A stretch of DNA of 64,000 nt, from positions 62,001 to 126,000 of the forward strand of contig RSEH01000116.1 of the NCBI GenBank assembly GCA_006503475.1, given 5' to 3'. The notes below the pieces were generated by a model. The model saw nothing but the letters and a program-made list of their open reading frames with translations, was not told where the DNA came from and did not search any database. Numbering within the stretch: the first letter of the stretch is position 1; each line of letters opens with the position of its first letter. The stretch is from Stentor roeselii (lineage: Eukaryota > Ciliophora > Heterotrichea > Heterotrichida > Stentoridae). This document shows, in pieces, positions 49,501 through 58,648 of this stretch. A program made the position numbers and the translations under genes.

Positions 49501-49881
49501 GGTTTTGATATGTTTCGAAGACTTCAAGTCAAAAAGCGAGACCTGTCCTGAAGAGTACCCTGCAACAATCTGAGAACTTTCCCAGATATCCATCGAAACA
49601 ACGGCGGAATTCTGTTTCTTTGGAGGTTGTAAAGTCATGATTTCACTTTCACGGTAGTTAAATATATGCAAACCACCTTGAGTACTTCCTAAAACCATCG
49701 AATCAGGCAGGGCGAAGACTGTAGAGATTGTTGAAGAATCGATGTTTAGAAACTTTGACTCGATCACTGGAAGCTCTTTCTTTAACAGCTCTGAAGTCAT
49801 TGAAAAATTAGACCTGAGATCGTCTTTTTTGTGAAATTTTTCAAGTTTGGATTTGTGAAGGACTTCGATAGGATCGCTCAT
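46549..49881 (-). CDS. VPS8: VPS8-like CORVET subunit
   Basis: 1110 residues. The N-terminal third is a beta-propeller with WD-like strands (STQGGLHIFNYRE, AGYSSGQVSLFDLKSSKHI). Helical solenoid follows to about 1050, and the C-terminus carries a RING-like zinc site (CKRCRKEVDLTMM then YHSSCIRKK), with fewer ligands than a full RING. This order matches VPS8, the Rab5-binding subunit of the CORVET tethering complex on early endosomes; VPS41 or VPS39 are possible alternatives but the propeller motifs fit VPS8 best. A decayed copy of its first about 50 codons lies at 56590-56735. Confidence 0.77.
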   Translation of the reverse strand: MSDPIEVLHKSKLEKFHKKDDLRSNFSMTSELLKKELPVIESKFLNIDSSTISTVFALPDSMVLGSTQGGLHIFNYRESEIMTLQPPKKQNSAVVSMDIWESSQIVAGYSSGQVSLFDLKSSKHIKTFSNFNSPVLRLRYSGSPDQIICLTNKLYQINLKKKVLNYSFKPELIETGDTTIVTFELLNDSDLGKKFLLILSYSRLLIYSMSDQSASFEISSINPESTPYIAWVKAADRYHLAISYSTTIAVYNLLKEGFNASLCFETIQDVCAMKWLKTNILATMGRHSDVFIYLFEGRTKQLVQQIRVNMELKEQNFLKDKKGLPCYTFHNSISSNGQGKTIVLGKERLCMLSLFIWNSCLDALVAGEKWAEAFSLGCIFLQDNSFAFMDVVPGKIEVKLKLGEILNKYAKDEKIEVKIKIPVVIEFCVKYFMNDLLFGEIFEYFAGFGKENVEIFAFEVLQYMVNGVVRAVPSGCLGKIVEPFIAKNLLDSLENLILHIEPQGLDSKLLAPICDKYNLINAYIYICTQSSLQSFVNPLKKIFKLMKKAQEGPRKQYFAYSLLWYLHLSFTGTSFPQETVRTDNREGILVKLCDWLFKRKHLENILEIDTDACLKTIEILFQDKDLFSILTSSKNSILYKSILEKFSYLLNSQEAFTPKFFLFAVNLMKSGKATFASREKIHISKFLIKHRNSSEHSMFILSLIQSSEPLESSDLIELLKLAENTRHLDIMSYLYKASKDYQEAITCLVQSESKVEQKKVFKLITDIFQELPEDEIDDFKDLILKNLKDLSSIDTDLLGKFMNSCFRNDHHLIIEQLSAAPKLQMQYLSDLVKSQNKLDEKMILLNVKLLCQYRGDELMDFLMNVEDYSFHECLNIVKQFKHSEGISFMYEKLGLMREAILEQTKLTQDLKYQVTKVIKSGGLVTDEMIEKLAKSVRNGKNICKRNSPVFNDEEFNEIWYLFINKVFEVYTELLAFKDKFPKLIEKLDECIKDALEDMISKVDFDVLVTNITRQFGDLPFKQFKDSTFLALQRLAYTESIIDRVNSLVLKDRSMITEKLIDYYSQGICSDDFFCKRCRKEVDLTMMINSQETVIVYQDGSVYHSSCIRKK

Positions 49882-50100
49882 GAAATGGAAGGTTAATAAT
49901 CTGAACTAATGAAATGATTTAGATAAGGATTTTATGTTAATACTTTTTGGAAGGTTTTCAAATTGTGGGATTGAAAGTGAAGACTTTTTATGTCATTTGG
50001 ATTTTGACTTTTTCAAGATGCATTCTTTATGTTTTTATGAAGTGGAAGGGCTTGTCTCTTGGATAACTGGTTGAAGTCTGAGATTCTTTTTCTTTCAGGT
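49742..50100 (+). repeat. Direct repeat, left copy (VPS8 5' end / unknown gene 3' relic)
   Basis: Aligns in direct orientation with 56590-56955. It covers the intact start of the VPS8-like gene, a spacer of about 50 bases and a decayed 3' end of the gene now at 56784-58229. Shared blocks include CTTTTTTGTGAAA, GTGAACT/CTGAACT then ATGAAATGATT, TAAGGATT, TTTTCAAGAT, ATTCTTT and AACTGGTTGAAGTC. Confidence 0.8.
49925..50100 (-). pseudogene. Relic of the 3' end of the 481-residue unknown gene
   Basis: Matches 56784-56955, the last about 57 codons of the intact gene. Diagnostic shared strings are CTTGTCTC, ATAACTGGTTGAAGTC, GAGAT and TTTTCAAGAT. Frame is not kept. It lies directly upstream of the intact VPS8-like gene. 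Confidence 0.75.
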
Positions 50101-51070
50101 AGAAGGTGTAATAGCAAAACCTAATTTATATATAAAAGGAATTATTTTTAATTAAATAAAAGTGTTATAAGGTTGATTAATTAGAATATTTATAGCTAAT
50201 TTATTCATTAGTTTATTAGCCAATTTGACTAATGTTTAATTGAAATTACTCATATTGATATTCACTTTATGATAACTATTTTATGATAACAACTTAATAG
50301 TATGTAGATATATAAGATACTTTAAAACAAAGGGTGAAAAATAATTATCAAAACTTAAAAATTTTACTATCATTAATTAGATTTCTAATATTAAGTAAAC
50401 TTTTATATAAGTTTTTAAACCTCTAACGGAAATTATAAAGGGCAAATCGATTTGAAAAGGTTTCTAATTTAATCGGAATTCTATTCCCTTGTTTTAAAAT
50501 TAGTAATAAGTATTTCAACAACATTAGGCGGTTTAAATTTAGGAAAAGCAGAGCGATATATAATATTGTTACGATATCCTCTTCATTCCCGTCAAGACCT
50601 CACCTTTTAAGTAAAGAGTATATAAAGGTTGAAGAATTTTAAACTCTTTCTTATTACTTTAAGCAATCTATAAACCAATAATTTAATTGAGGATATTAGG
50701 TTGATTCATATGCAGAGGCATAAAATATAAGTTTATTAAAATTGCGATATATCTAAAAATATAGAACAATTATATATAAGATCTATGTAGATATTGATTA
50801 AAGAAACCAGGCTTATAACTAATCTTCATTAAAAATAGATTTTTACTTTATTAATTCAATAAAAATTACCATACAAAAATACAGTTATTCTCTTAATTAA
50901 GAAAAGACTTCCTGAATTGCAAATCAACACAAAAATTCTTCTTTGATATTAGATAGAGTTTAATTTTACTAAAATTTATAAAAAATTATCAGTGATTACC
51001 TCATAATTCATTTTGTATAATCAATAAATATAGACAGTATAAATTCTATAATTTAATACTTTATAAAAAT
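50101..51070. other. AT-rich spacer before protease copy 1
   Basis: About 970 bases with very high AT content and no gene-like frame. The last 90 bases (from about 50979) are duplicated before protease copy 2, so the immediate promoter was copied with the gene. Confidence 0.55.
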
Positions 51071-52435
51071 ATGTCTGAATACTTTCATCGTAGTCCCGTT
51101 CATTTTTTTGATGTCGCATTAAGACAGCCTTTTCTTTCAGATCATTTCGACCCCAACAGCATTTCTAAACTCTTGACTCCTCAGCAGCAACATTTGACAA
51201 CCTTCATTGGAAAAATATATCCTTCTGGAACATGTTTTGTTTTCTCTAAGCCTAAAGGGAAAATCTTTATTCGAAATCAAAGAGTTCTGGCATTTGCTCT
51301 TACAAACTTCCACGTTGTTTACGATATTATGACTAGAAAAGTAAATGACAGCAAATATGTTTCTTTTGATTTTTCAGACAATCCAAATGTCCAACCTCAT
51401 TCTGATAACCTAAATTATGATTATATATTCAGCCCGATACTCGAATTCCAAACAAAACTTACTGGAAAGCAATTATCAGACAACTCCAATTTTTATTGTT
51501 TACCAAATGACATCGCGATTTTGGCAATCTATCAGTCTATCCCATTTTCCAGAAGAGTACCAGATCTCGAAAGTTGTCTTGATTTTCATGTGTTGTCATT
51601 AGCAGAGTGCCATGAAATCTCTGATTATAATGAAGAACAAGTTATTATTTCAGGTTATCCTACAGGAACTAATAGTATAAATTACATGATTCCAGATTCC
51701 CATGATATACCAAATGCAGATGTCAAGGTAAGAAATGGATTCCACAATTTCAAACATCAAGTAATTTCTGAAGGGTTTTTAAAACTATCACACACAGGCA
51801 TGGCACAACTTCAACTTTCATCGACGTCTGGAATGTCAGGGTCGCCTATACTGAGTGGAACTGCAAGAGATTCAAAAGTTCTGGGAATATATTGCGGAGG
51901 GCCTCCTCTAGAAGGACAGTTAGAGATAATTGAAGTGGTAAGACATTTAATTGATAAAAAATACGAAAATGCTTATGAGGTCTTTTTAACTTTACCTTTT
52001 GAAGATAGTAGTTTATATGAAAGCATGAGTAAATACTATTCTTTCAAAACTGATGTGCTAAATTTACTTTATCTTGTTGGTCCTGAAAAGACCAAGGCTT
52101 CTATACTTAGTAAAGACCCAGAAATAGAAAATAGATTATCCAAAATTTGTGATCCAAGAGCTAATTGTGAAACTATTTTAACAAATCTACAGAATATGAT
52201 TAATCCACTGCTGATATCTACTGTTGGAAATTACAAGAATAAAGATATTTTTAATTATAACATTGGGATTTCAGCTGAAACAGAAGCTTTTATTTATATA
52301 AGGCAGTTTCAAAGGATTGTAGAACATCTAGATTTTGAATGTGATTCTGAAGAAGCTTTCAACAGTTTTATATTAAGTCGATTAAATCTTAATTAAAATC
52401 ATGAAGTTATTTAAACTTAAATCTAGATTTATTAC
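50979..52435 (+). repeat. Tandem duplication unit A (protease 1 plus flanks)
   Basis: Direct repeat of about 54252-55712. It covers about 90 bases upstream, the whole gene and about 40 bases downstream. Homology fades outside these limits. Confidence 0.8.
51071..52396 (+). CDS. Trypsin-like serine protease, copy 1
   Basis: 441 residues with no signal peptide. The chymotrypsin/HtrA-type triad is complete: H81 in ALTNFHVV, D147 in NDIAIL, and S256 in SGMSGSPI, with the surrounding GTCFVFS and GYPTGTN strands as in bacterial-type trypsin-like peptidases. Residues 325-441 form a helical C-terminal extension of unknown fold. It looks like an intracellular serine protease rather than a digestive one. 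Copy 2 at 54345 differs at about 26 residues. The two lie in a 6.5 kb segment bounded by direct repeats. Start context TTATAAAAATG. Confidence 0.8.
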   Translation: MSEYFHRSPVHFFDVALRQPFLSDHFDPNSISKLLTPQQQHLTTFIGKIYPSGTCFVFSKPKGKIFIRNQRVLAFALTNFHVVYDIMTRKVNDSKYVSFDFSDNPNVQPHSDNLNYDYIFSPILEFQTKLTGKQLSDNSNFYCLPNDIAILAIYQSIPFSRRVPDLESCLDFHVLSLAECHEISDYNEEQVIISGYPTGTNSINYMIPDSHDIPNADVKVRNGFHNFKHQVISEGFLKLSHTGMAQLQLSSTSGMSGSPILSGTARDSKVLGIYCGGPPLEGQLEIIEVVRHLIDKKYENAYEVFLTLPFEDSSLYESMSKYYSFKTDVLNLLYLVGPEKTKASILSKDPEIENRLSKICDPRANCETILTNLQNMINPLLISTVGNYKNKDIFNYNIGISAETEAFIYIRQFQRIVEHLDFECDSEEAFNSFILSRLNLN

Positions 52436-54344
52436 GGGATCAATTAATTCATTCAATAAATATTTTAGATTTATAATCAGTTTAAACTTTAATCTAAAAA
52501 AAAGATTTTCCTAGATTGAAAGTTAAAGATTCACTAGTTTGACTTCAGCTGCTGGAAATTTTTATTTTTAGTGAAATTATCGAATTTCGCCTTCCAGGCC
52601 ACTGATAATATTTCGAGTTTTCCAAGCCGATTACTTGTAAAGATTAACCACTTGAATTACTTCTTCTGTGAAATGGAAACTGATAACTGAAAGTTTACTT
52701 ACTTTGTCAGTTTTTGTGGAAATTATAATTTTTTTCTACATAATCGCTTGCAACAATCATCATTTTTTCTGATTGAAAAATTTAGGATCTACTCGTCGTT
52801 GTTTGTGAATCTCAGACCTTTTCGTTTAAAAGGAAATCCAACTCTTACTAATAACTAGCTTTAGGAATTTCATTTTCTTTACACTTATTATTGGAAAACC
52901 TTGAAGCATTGCCTCGTTTGCCATCCCTTTTTTCTTGCAGTCTGCAATTTGAAGTTCATTGTAAAACTCTTCCGCTTATAGGTAGCCTTTGATCTTAGAC
53001 ATCTTTATAATTTGATACCCATGTAGACTGAGTAGATATATGAGAAGTCAATCTGTTTGACTGTTATTTCAAAAAAGTGGTCATTTTCTTAGCCTATAAT
53101 AAAAATTTAAACAGCCCTGTAAGTATTATTTTATTAAATTGTATTTTAAGTATTTTTACCGATTATATTTTGAACTTAGCATCTATTTTAAATCCGTGAT
53201 TTTCAAGCTGAGAATATTACAACTTTACTTGATATCCTGCTTGTTTAACAGTTGGTATATACCATTAGAACTCTTTTGGGAAAATCATAAGTTTTTCATG
53301 TTTTTGGACAATCTTGAAACCGGTAAAACACTTATTCCGAGTTCATTTTGTTTTGGAATATGATAGAGCCTAATGCAAGTTAATCAACTGGAGAATCTGG
53401 CATTATAAGTCAAGGAAAATCGCTCTGTACCTTATACATCTTCGATGACCTGATCCCCATAAATGATCATCAAATCAAACTAAATAAATTACAAGCAAAC
53501 AGCAAGTTAAACTTTAGCCTCTTAATCAGCTGCGGAGTTTCTATTTCATTATTAAACTAGTTTTGTAAACTCTGTGTCTCTGAACCATCTACATCATCGC
53601 ACTTAACTTAAATATTATCAAGGATGCTTCGCTCTCGGTTTAAAAAATAGTTTCCTCATACTCTAAGATTTTACTTATTAACTGACTCCTAAAATTGTTA
53701 AGTAGGTATCCAGGCTGATAATATTGGGTTTTCAAGGCAGGCCCTTAGAATAATTCAATTAAACCTAAAAAATCTCACACATATCTGGCTTTTGATTTCC
53801 CTGTGAGTGTTTTCGAGGTTTCCTCTCTAGGGAAAAGCTTAAAAAATTATTCTAACTGTTTCTTTAGTATTTCGCACAACTTCGAGGCAAAGATTTTGAG
53901 CAGTTAGCATTTGAAAGCACTACACATGTACTTTCAAGTAAGTAATCAAAAAAATTGAAAATTTGACCATTTCTTCAGTTTCAAAAAGATTTGGGAAGGT
54001 TTTTTAAAGTTTTTTTCCTTATTTCTGCGATTTTCAGCTGCGAAGCTTGAAGACATAGTAGACCGTCTCTACATTATAATAGAGATTAGCCGAAGGCAAG
54101 TTATCACTGGTTCTTTCAGATAAATAAAATTTCAGCTTGTTATCAGATTTTCATTAGCGTATAAAATTTCTCGCATTTTAACAATAAATTTGTATCATTA
54201 TTATTTTTTCGCTAGTTGAGAAGAAAATTTAGCTTTTTCGAAGTCTTCACATTTTGAAAAATTATCAGTGATTACCATATAATTCATTTGTATAGTCCAT
54301 AAATATAGACAATATAATTTTATTATTTAATACTTTATAAAAAT
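52397..54344. other. Spacer between protease copies, with decayed fragments
   Basis: About 1.9 kb without an intact gene. On the minus strand, about 52760-52997, a frame beginning MSKIKGYL is interrupted by stops but then reads AEEFYNELQIADCKKKGMAN, which looks coding-like. Around 53270-53560 the plus strand has short coding-like pieces (LCTLYIFDDLIPINDHQ). About 53860-54060 resembles 55790-56000. None is identified. Confidence 0.45.
53860..54060. repeat. Relic block, copy 1
   Basis: Aligns by eye with about 55790-56000. Shared features in order: CTTC(g)A(a)GGCAAAG/AAGCTAATAT, GAGCAGTTA, TATTTCTGC(g/a)ATTTT, then (A)AGCTTGA/AACTTGAGA. A short minus-strand frame (MSSSFAAENRRNKEKNFKK) in this copy may be a remnant of a gene. 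Confidence 0.4.
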
Positions 54345-55712
54345 ATGTCTGAATACTTTCATCGTAGTCCCGTTCATTGCTTTGATGTCGCATTAAGACA
54401 GCCTTTTCTTTCAGATAATTTCGACCCCAACAGCATTTCTAAACTCTTGAATCCTCAGCAGCAACATTTGACAAACTTTATTGGAAAAATCTATCCCTCT
54501 GGAACATGTTTTGTTTTCTCTAAGCCTAAAGGAAACATTTCTATTCGAAATCAAAAGGTTCTGGCGTTTGCCCTTACAAACTTCCACGTTGTTTATGATA
54601 TTATGACTAGAAAAGTAAATGACAGAAAATATGTTTCTTTTGATTTTTCAGACAATCCAAATGTCCAACCTCATTCTGATAACCTAAATTATGATTATAT
54701 ATTCAGCCCGATACTCGAATTCCAAACAAAACTTACTGGAAAGCAGTTATCAGACAACTCCAATTTTTATTGTTTACCAAACGACATCGCTATTTTGGCA
54801 ATCTATCAGTCTATCCCATTTTCCAGAAGAGTACCAGATTTTGAAAGTTGTCTTGATTTTCATGTGTTGTCATTAGCAGAGTGCCATGAAATCTCTGATT
54901 ATAATGAAGAACAAGTTATTATTTCAGGTTATCCTACAGGAACTAATAGTATAAATTACATGATTCCAGATTCCCATGATATACGAAATGCAGATGTCAA
55001 GGTAAGAAATGGATTCCACAATTTCAAACATCAAGTAATTTCTGAAGGGTTTTTAAAACTATCACACACAGGCATGGCACAACTTCAACTTTCATCGACG
55101 TCTGGAATGTCAGGGTCGCCTATACTGAGTGGAACTGCAAGAGATTCAAAAGTTCTGGGAATATATTGCGGAGGGCCTCCTCTAGAAGGACAGTTAGAGA
55201 TAATTGAAGTGGTAAGACATTTAATTGATAAAAAATACGAAAATGCTTATGAAGTCTTTTTAACTTTACCTTTTGAAGATAGTAGTTTATATGAAAGCAT
55301 GAGTAAATACTATTCTTTCAAAACTGATGTGCTAAATTTACTTTATCTTGTTGGTCCTGAAAAGACCAAAGCTTCTATACTTAATAATGACCCAGAAATA
55401 GAAAATAGATTATCCAAAATTTGTCATTCAAGTCTAGATCCTGAAACTATTTTAACAGATTTACAGAATATAATCAATCCCCTGATGATATCTACTGTTG
55501 GATACTACAAGAATAAAGATATTTTTAATTATAACACTGGGATTTCAGCTGAAACAGAAGCTTTTATTTATATAAGGCAGTTTCAAAGGATTGTAGAACA
55601 TCTAGATTTTGAATGTGATTCTGAAGAAACTTTCAATAGTTTTATATTAAATCAGTTAAATCTTAATTAAAATTATGACTTGATAATAATTTAAATCTAA
55701 ATATATTATAAA
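54252..55712 (+). repeat. Tandem duplication unit B (protease 2 plus flanks)
   Basis: Second copy of the unit at 50979-52435, including the ATTATCAGTGATTACC upstream block and the TTTAAATCTA downstream block. Confidence 0.8.
54345..55670 (+). CDS. Trypsin-like serine protease, copy 2
   Basis: 441 residues, the tandem copy of the gene at 51071. The same H81, D147 and S256 triad is kept, so both copies are expected to be active. Differences cluster at the N-terminus (for example LTP versus LNP, KGKIFI versus KGNISI) and in the C-terminal extension (CDPRANCE versus CHSSLDPE). Residues about 215-342 are identical, and nearly so at the nucleotide level, including silent sites. This suggests gene conversion of the catalytic core or strong constraint there. 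Upstream bases up to about -90 are also duplicated. Confidence 0.8.
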   Translation: MSEYFHRSPVHCFDVALRQPFLSDNFDPNSISKLLNPQQQHLTNFIGKIYPSGTCFVFSKPKGNISIRNQKVLAFALTNFHVVYDIMTRKVNDRKYVSFDFSDNPNVQPHSDNLNYDYIFSPILEFQTKLTGKQLSDNSNFYCLPNDIAILAIYQSIPFSRRVPDFESCLDFHVLSLAECHEISDYNEEQVIISGYPTGTNSINYMIPDSHDIRNADVKVRNGFHNFKHQVISEGFLKLSHTGMAQLQLSSTSGMSGSPILSGTARDSKVLGIYCGGPPLEGQLEIIEVVRHLIDKKYENAYEVFLTLPFEDSSLYESMSKYYSFKTDVLNLLYLVGPEKTKASILNNDPEIENRLSKICHSSLDPETILTDLQNIINPLMISTVGYYKNKDIFNYNTGISAETEAFIYIRQFQRIVEHLDFECDSEETFNSFILNQLNLN

Positions 55713-55789
55713 ATTCAGTCTTTTGATCCATCAAAACTTTATTTTTATAATCACAACATAATATCTAAGTAACAACTGAGAATGTTTTA

Positions 55790-56000
55790 CAGTCGTTCCT
55801 TCTGTAGTTTGTGGAGCTTCAAAGCTAATATCTTGGAGCAGTTAAAATTAGAGAGGATTTTTAGTAATGGCTAGTAAAACGTTAGAAAATTCGAATTTTT
55901 AACTTTGTTCAATCATACAGGAACTGGGATTGTTTGTTATGTCTTTCTTGGTATTTCTGCAATTTTAAATTTGAAACTTGAGAACTCGAAAACTATCCCC
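55790..56000. repeat. Relic block, copy 2
   Basis: Related to about 53860-54060 (see that entry). It lies about 120 bases after protease copy 2, while copy 1 of the block lies about 1.4 kb after protease copy 1. Confidence 0.4.
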
Positions 56001-56589
56001 GGAATTTTTATATTAATGAGCGAAAGGGCTCCAATAATTAAGTTTCATCTTTCAGGACCTTCAAATCTAGCTATTCACCGGCATTTCGGAGAAATCAAGT
56101 GAGACACATCGACTAAGAAGGGAATGTCATAAACTTCTGAGAAAGCTAATCGAGTTTTTGCTTGAAATGAAAGTTGGAGTTAAGAGCTTCTTAACCTCGA
56201 AACTCCAGTAATTTACATTGAATCATTTCCGAAATATCATTCTTTTTAATTGTTTGATATGTTGATTGTTTTCTGCCGTGATTAATTTTGGTGACTAGAT
56301 TTGATTATTTAATTTTATTAGAAAGATTTAACTATATGGAGAATGAGCATGGAATTTTTCTATTATCAGTTCATATTTTTATCAAGGTGTAGAAAATCCT
56401 TCAAAAGATATTCAAATTAATTTTCAAGTAAGCGACTTGCAGTAAAATTAATCAGGCTGAAATAAAAACATTATTCAAAAGTTTAAAACAGAAACCAGCT
56501 CAATTCAAATCCAAAATAAAACTCCTCAAATACCCTAAAAAAAATTAAATCTAAACAGAATTAAAATATCGGCGCCTTGCGAGGTCTGC

Positions 56590-56735
56590 TCTAAAGTCTT
56601 CAGGGATTCGATTAAATCAGCAGGAGTTATTTTTTTAACATCTCTGTATTCATTGAAATATTCAACTTTGGCTTTTCTTTTTTGTGAAACTTTTCCAGTT
56701 TTTACTTTTGACGGACCTATAAAGGATAGTTCATG
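56590..56735 (-). pseudogene. VPS8: Relic of the VPS8-like 5' end
   Basis: Reading back from an ATG near 56735 the relic keeps KLEKFHKK, which matches the same words in the intact VPS8-like N-terminus, and aligns with 49742-49881 at most positions. In-frame stops interrupt it. It sits about 50 bases from the stop of the gene at 56784, the spacing presumably present in the ancestral arrangement. Confidence 0.75.
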
Positions 56736-56955
56736 GAATGGTAGATTAATGATGTGAACTGATGAAATGATTACAGCTAAGGATTACTTTAAAGACTTTT
56801 TAGGAACGTATTTCAAAATCTTGGGCTTAAATGTACAGCCTTTTATTTCTTCCATTCGAACTTTGTCCTTTTCAAGATCCATTCTTTGCTGTTGTTTATG
56901 GTCTCTAAGAGCTTGTCTCATGAATAACTGGTTGAAGTCGGAGATGCTCTTGCTT
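56590..56955 (+). repeat. Direct repeat, right copy (VPS8 relic / unknown gene 3' end)
   Basis: Partner of 49742-50100 in direct orientation. Here VPS8 is the decayed part and the other gene is intact. Identity looks like roughly three quarters by eye, so the event is old compared with the protease duplication. Confidence 0.8.
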
Positions 56956-58229
56956 TTCGTGTGAATCACTGGAGGATCAATTTTAGCCTTCGCAAAAATC
57001 AAATTTTTTTCATTAGGATTCAAAGTTTTCAATAAATTTTCCATGCTTTCACAGAATTCTTTGTAGCTTATAAATGTTTTCGCCTCTTGAATTTCTACCA
57101 GCAGAGGATCCAGTACTCTGACAAGATCTGGTCCCAGTTCTTTGCAAGTAATACTTTTGGAGTGAAGCCTTCCGAAAGAGTCAGGGCGAAGTTTTTTGAA
57201 AATTTCTTCGAATTTATCTTTTTTCTTCTTATCAAGGATTTCTTGAGTCTTTTGACCGGCTTCTAAATCAACTGGTGCATAAGGAAAGTCGATTTCTCCT
57301 TCTGAAGCTCTTTTTTTATGTTTGTAAAGATCTTCCCAAACATTATCTTCTCTTTGTCGTTCTATTTTTTTACCGATTTGAGGCTGGAAATACTTTTGGC
57401 CTGTAACAGGGTCAATATCAATTTGAAGTTGCTTCCTAAGTTCATCCAAATTCTTCTCCCTATCCTTCTCACTATTAATAAGCCTATCAACAACAAGAGG
57501 AGTTTCAGGAATCTTAGGAAAATCAAAGCAATACCCAATTTTTTCACAATCCTCTTTCTTCCTTCCCAATCCCTCACCTTTTAAATTACTTTCCCTTTCC
57601 GAGTTGCACAAAGAAGCCTGTCGACTTCTCCTGACCTGAGCATCTTTATAAAGTTCTTCAATCCGATTACTAGAGTTAATCGATTTTCGAGCGATTCTCT
57701 GAGTCTTTAAGTTAAGTTTAGGTGTAAAAGTCAACTCAGACTGAGAATTTGTAGTCGGTGTTTGAAACTTATACAAAGAAGAGGCTTTGCTAGTTAAGTT
57801 ACTCGCGATTTTTATTGAATTTTGATTGATTTCTGGCTTTTCTTTTAAAGTTTCTTTTAAGTTTCTAGCAGTTTGAACTCGAAGCATGTGATGATTTACT
57901 AGTTTTAGTTCTTTTGATTGCATGGATTCTCGATACATTCGTTCTCCTGGGTTTTTAAAGGATGTTGATGAGCAGTTAGGTAATTTTCCGATGATTTTAG
58001 TGATGGCTTGATGCTCTTCGATTAGGTCTTGCATTATTTGAGATACTTTTCGAAAGAGGACTGGTTCTGGTACATTCGTTATGTCGTTTTGGATCATAAA
58101 ATTGTGCACTGTTAGAGAAAGGTCGTCATGTTCGAAGATCCTTAAATTGGCTTCCTGTCCGTAGCCTATATTAACTGAAATGTTCAATAGTTCTGCACCT
58201 CTTTTCAAATCTTCTGAGATTTCAGTCAT
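56784..58229 (-). CDS. Ciliate-type protein with N-terminal beta-grasp-like module, unknown
   Basis: 481 residues, charged, without signal peptide or membrane helix. The N-terminus (LLNISVNIGYGQEANLRIFE then HDDLSLTVHNF) has the same pattern as that of the gene at 62891: a beta strand pair, a D-rich turn and an F-containing helix, followed by short ERMYRES and EELYKDAQVRR motifs. Later blocks DPVTGQKYFQPQIGK and CTFKPKI are of a type I associate with flagellar and ciliate structural proteins, but no family name can be given. Its 3' end exists also as a relic at 49925-50100. Confidence 0.75.
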   Translation of the reverse strand: MTEISEDLKRGAELLNISVNIGYGQEANLRIFEHDDLSLTVHNFMIQNDITNVPEPVLFRKVSQIMQDLIEEHQAITKIIGKLPNCSSTSFKNPGERMYRESMQSKELKLVNHHMLRVQTARNLKETLKEKPEINQNSIKIASNLTSKASSLYKFQTPTTNSQSELTFTPKLNLKTQRIARKSINSSNRIEELYKDAQVRRSRQASLCNSERESNLKGEGLGRKKEDCEKIGYCFDFPKIPETPLVVDRLINSEKDREKNLDELRKQLQIDIDPVTGQKYFQPQIGKKIERQREDNVWEDLYKHKKRASEGEIDFPYAPVDLEAGQKTQEILDKKKKDKFEEIFKKLRPDSFGRLHSKSITCKELGPDLVRVLDPLLVEIQEAKTFISYKEFCESMENLLKTLNPNEKNLIFAKAKIDPPVIHTKSKSISDFNQLFMRQALRDHKQQQRMDLEKDKVRMEEIKGCTFKPKILKYVPKKSLK

Positions 58230-58648
58230 TTATTAATAGGGATTTAAAGGAAATATTAGGGAATAATTTATGAATTGTGGTGTTTGTGATGATGAAGTGA
58301 CTTAAAATTAATGAACACTTTTTATGAGGTTTTTTTGGACTAGATAAGTTTTTGGTTTTTCTGAGATTTTTGTAAAGGATTAGAATTAAATGGCAATTTT
58401 TTGTAAATTTGAGTAAATTTAATATACTTCAGACTTATGAAAAAATATATCAGGAATTTTCATATTGAATCAAAGAAAATTCACAGGAAAGCTAAAGACT
58501 TAAATAACATTTCTTATGACTCCAAAAAAAAACTCACAAAAAAACATTCTCGATTTATTAGCATCCATTTTTAATAATCTCTAAAAATTCCCGGGAAAGA
58601 CCTCTACCAGCAATAACTCCTTCGAAACCTAATTCAATATCACATAAA
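58230..58648. promoter_or_regulatory. Divergent spacer with strand-biased halves
   Basis: About 420 bases between the unknown gene and the pocket-protein gene. The left part (58230-58430) is G/T-rich and C-poor on the plus strand; the right part (58440-58648) is C/A-rich. This mirrors the pattern at 41300-41862. No other element is seen. Confidence 0.45.

Larger units (their letters stand above)
55671..56783. other. Spacer after protease copy 2, with relics
   Basis: About 1.1 kb without an intact gene. It holds the second relic block (about 55790-56000) and, from about 56590, a decayed VPS8 start. A frame at 55905-56102 has no known match and overlaps the relic block, so it is not called as a gene. 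Confidence 0.5.

Noticed and set aside
53139-53363. A 74-codon plus-strand frame between the proteases
   Set aside because: Phe/Ile/Tyr-rich from AT-rich DNA, no known match and surrounded by decayed sequence.
51071-55670. Protease pair as a toxin-antitoxin or mobile-element gene
   Set aside because: Both genes carry a complete protease triad and no partner, integrase or terminal inverted repeats are seen.
55905-56102. A 65-codon plus-strand frame after protease copy 2
   Set aside because: Overlaps a relic block shared with 53860-54060 that is not open in the other copy.
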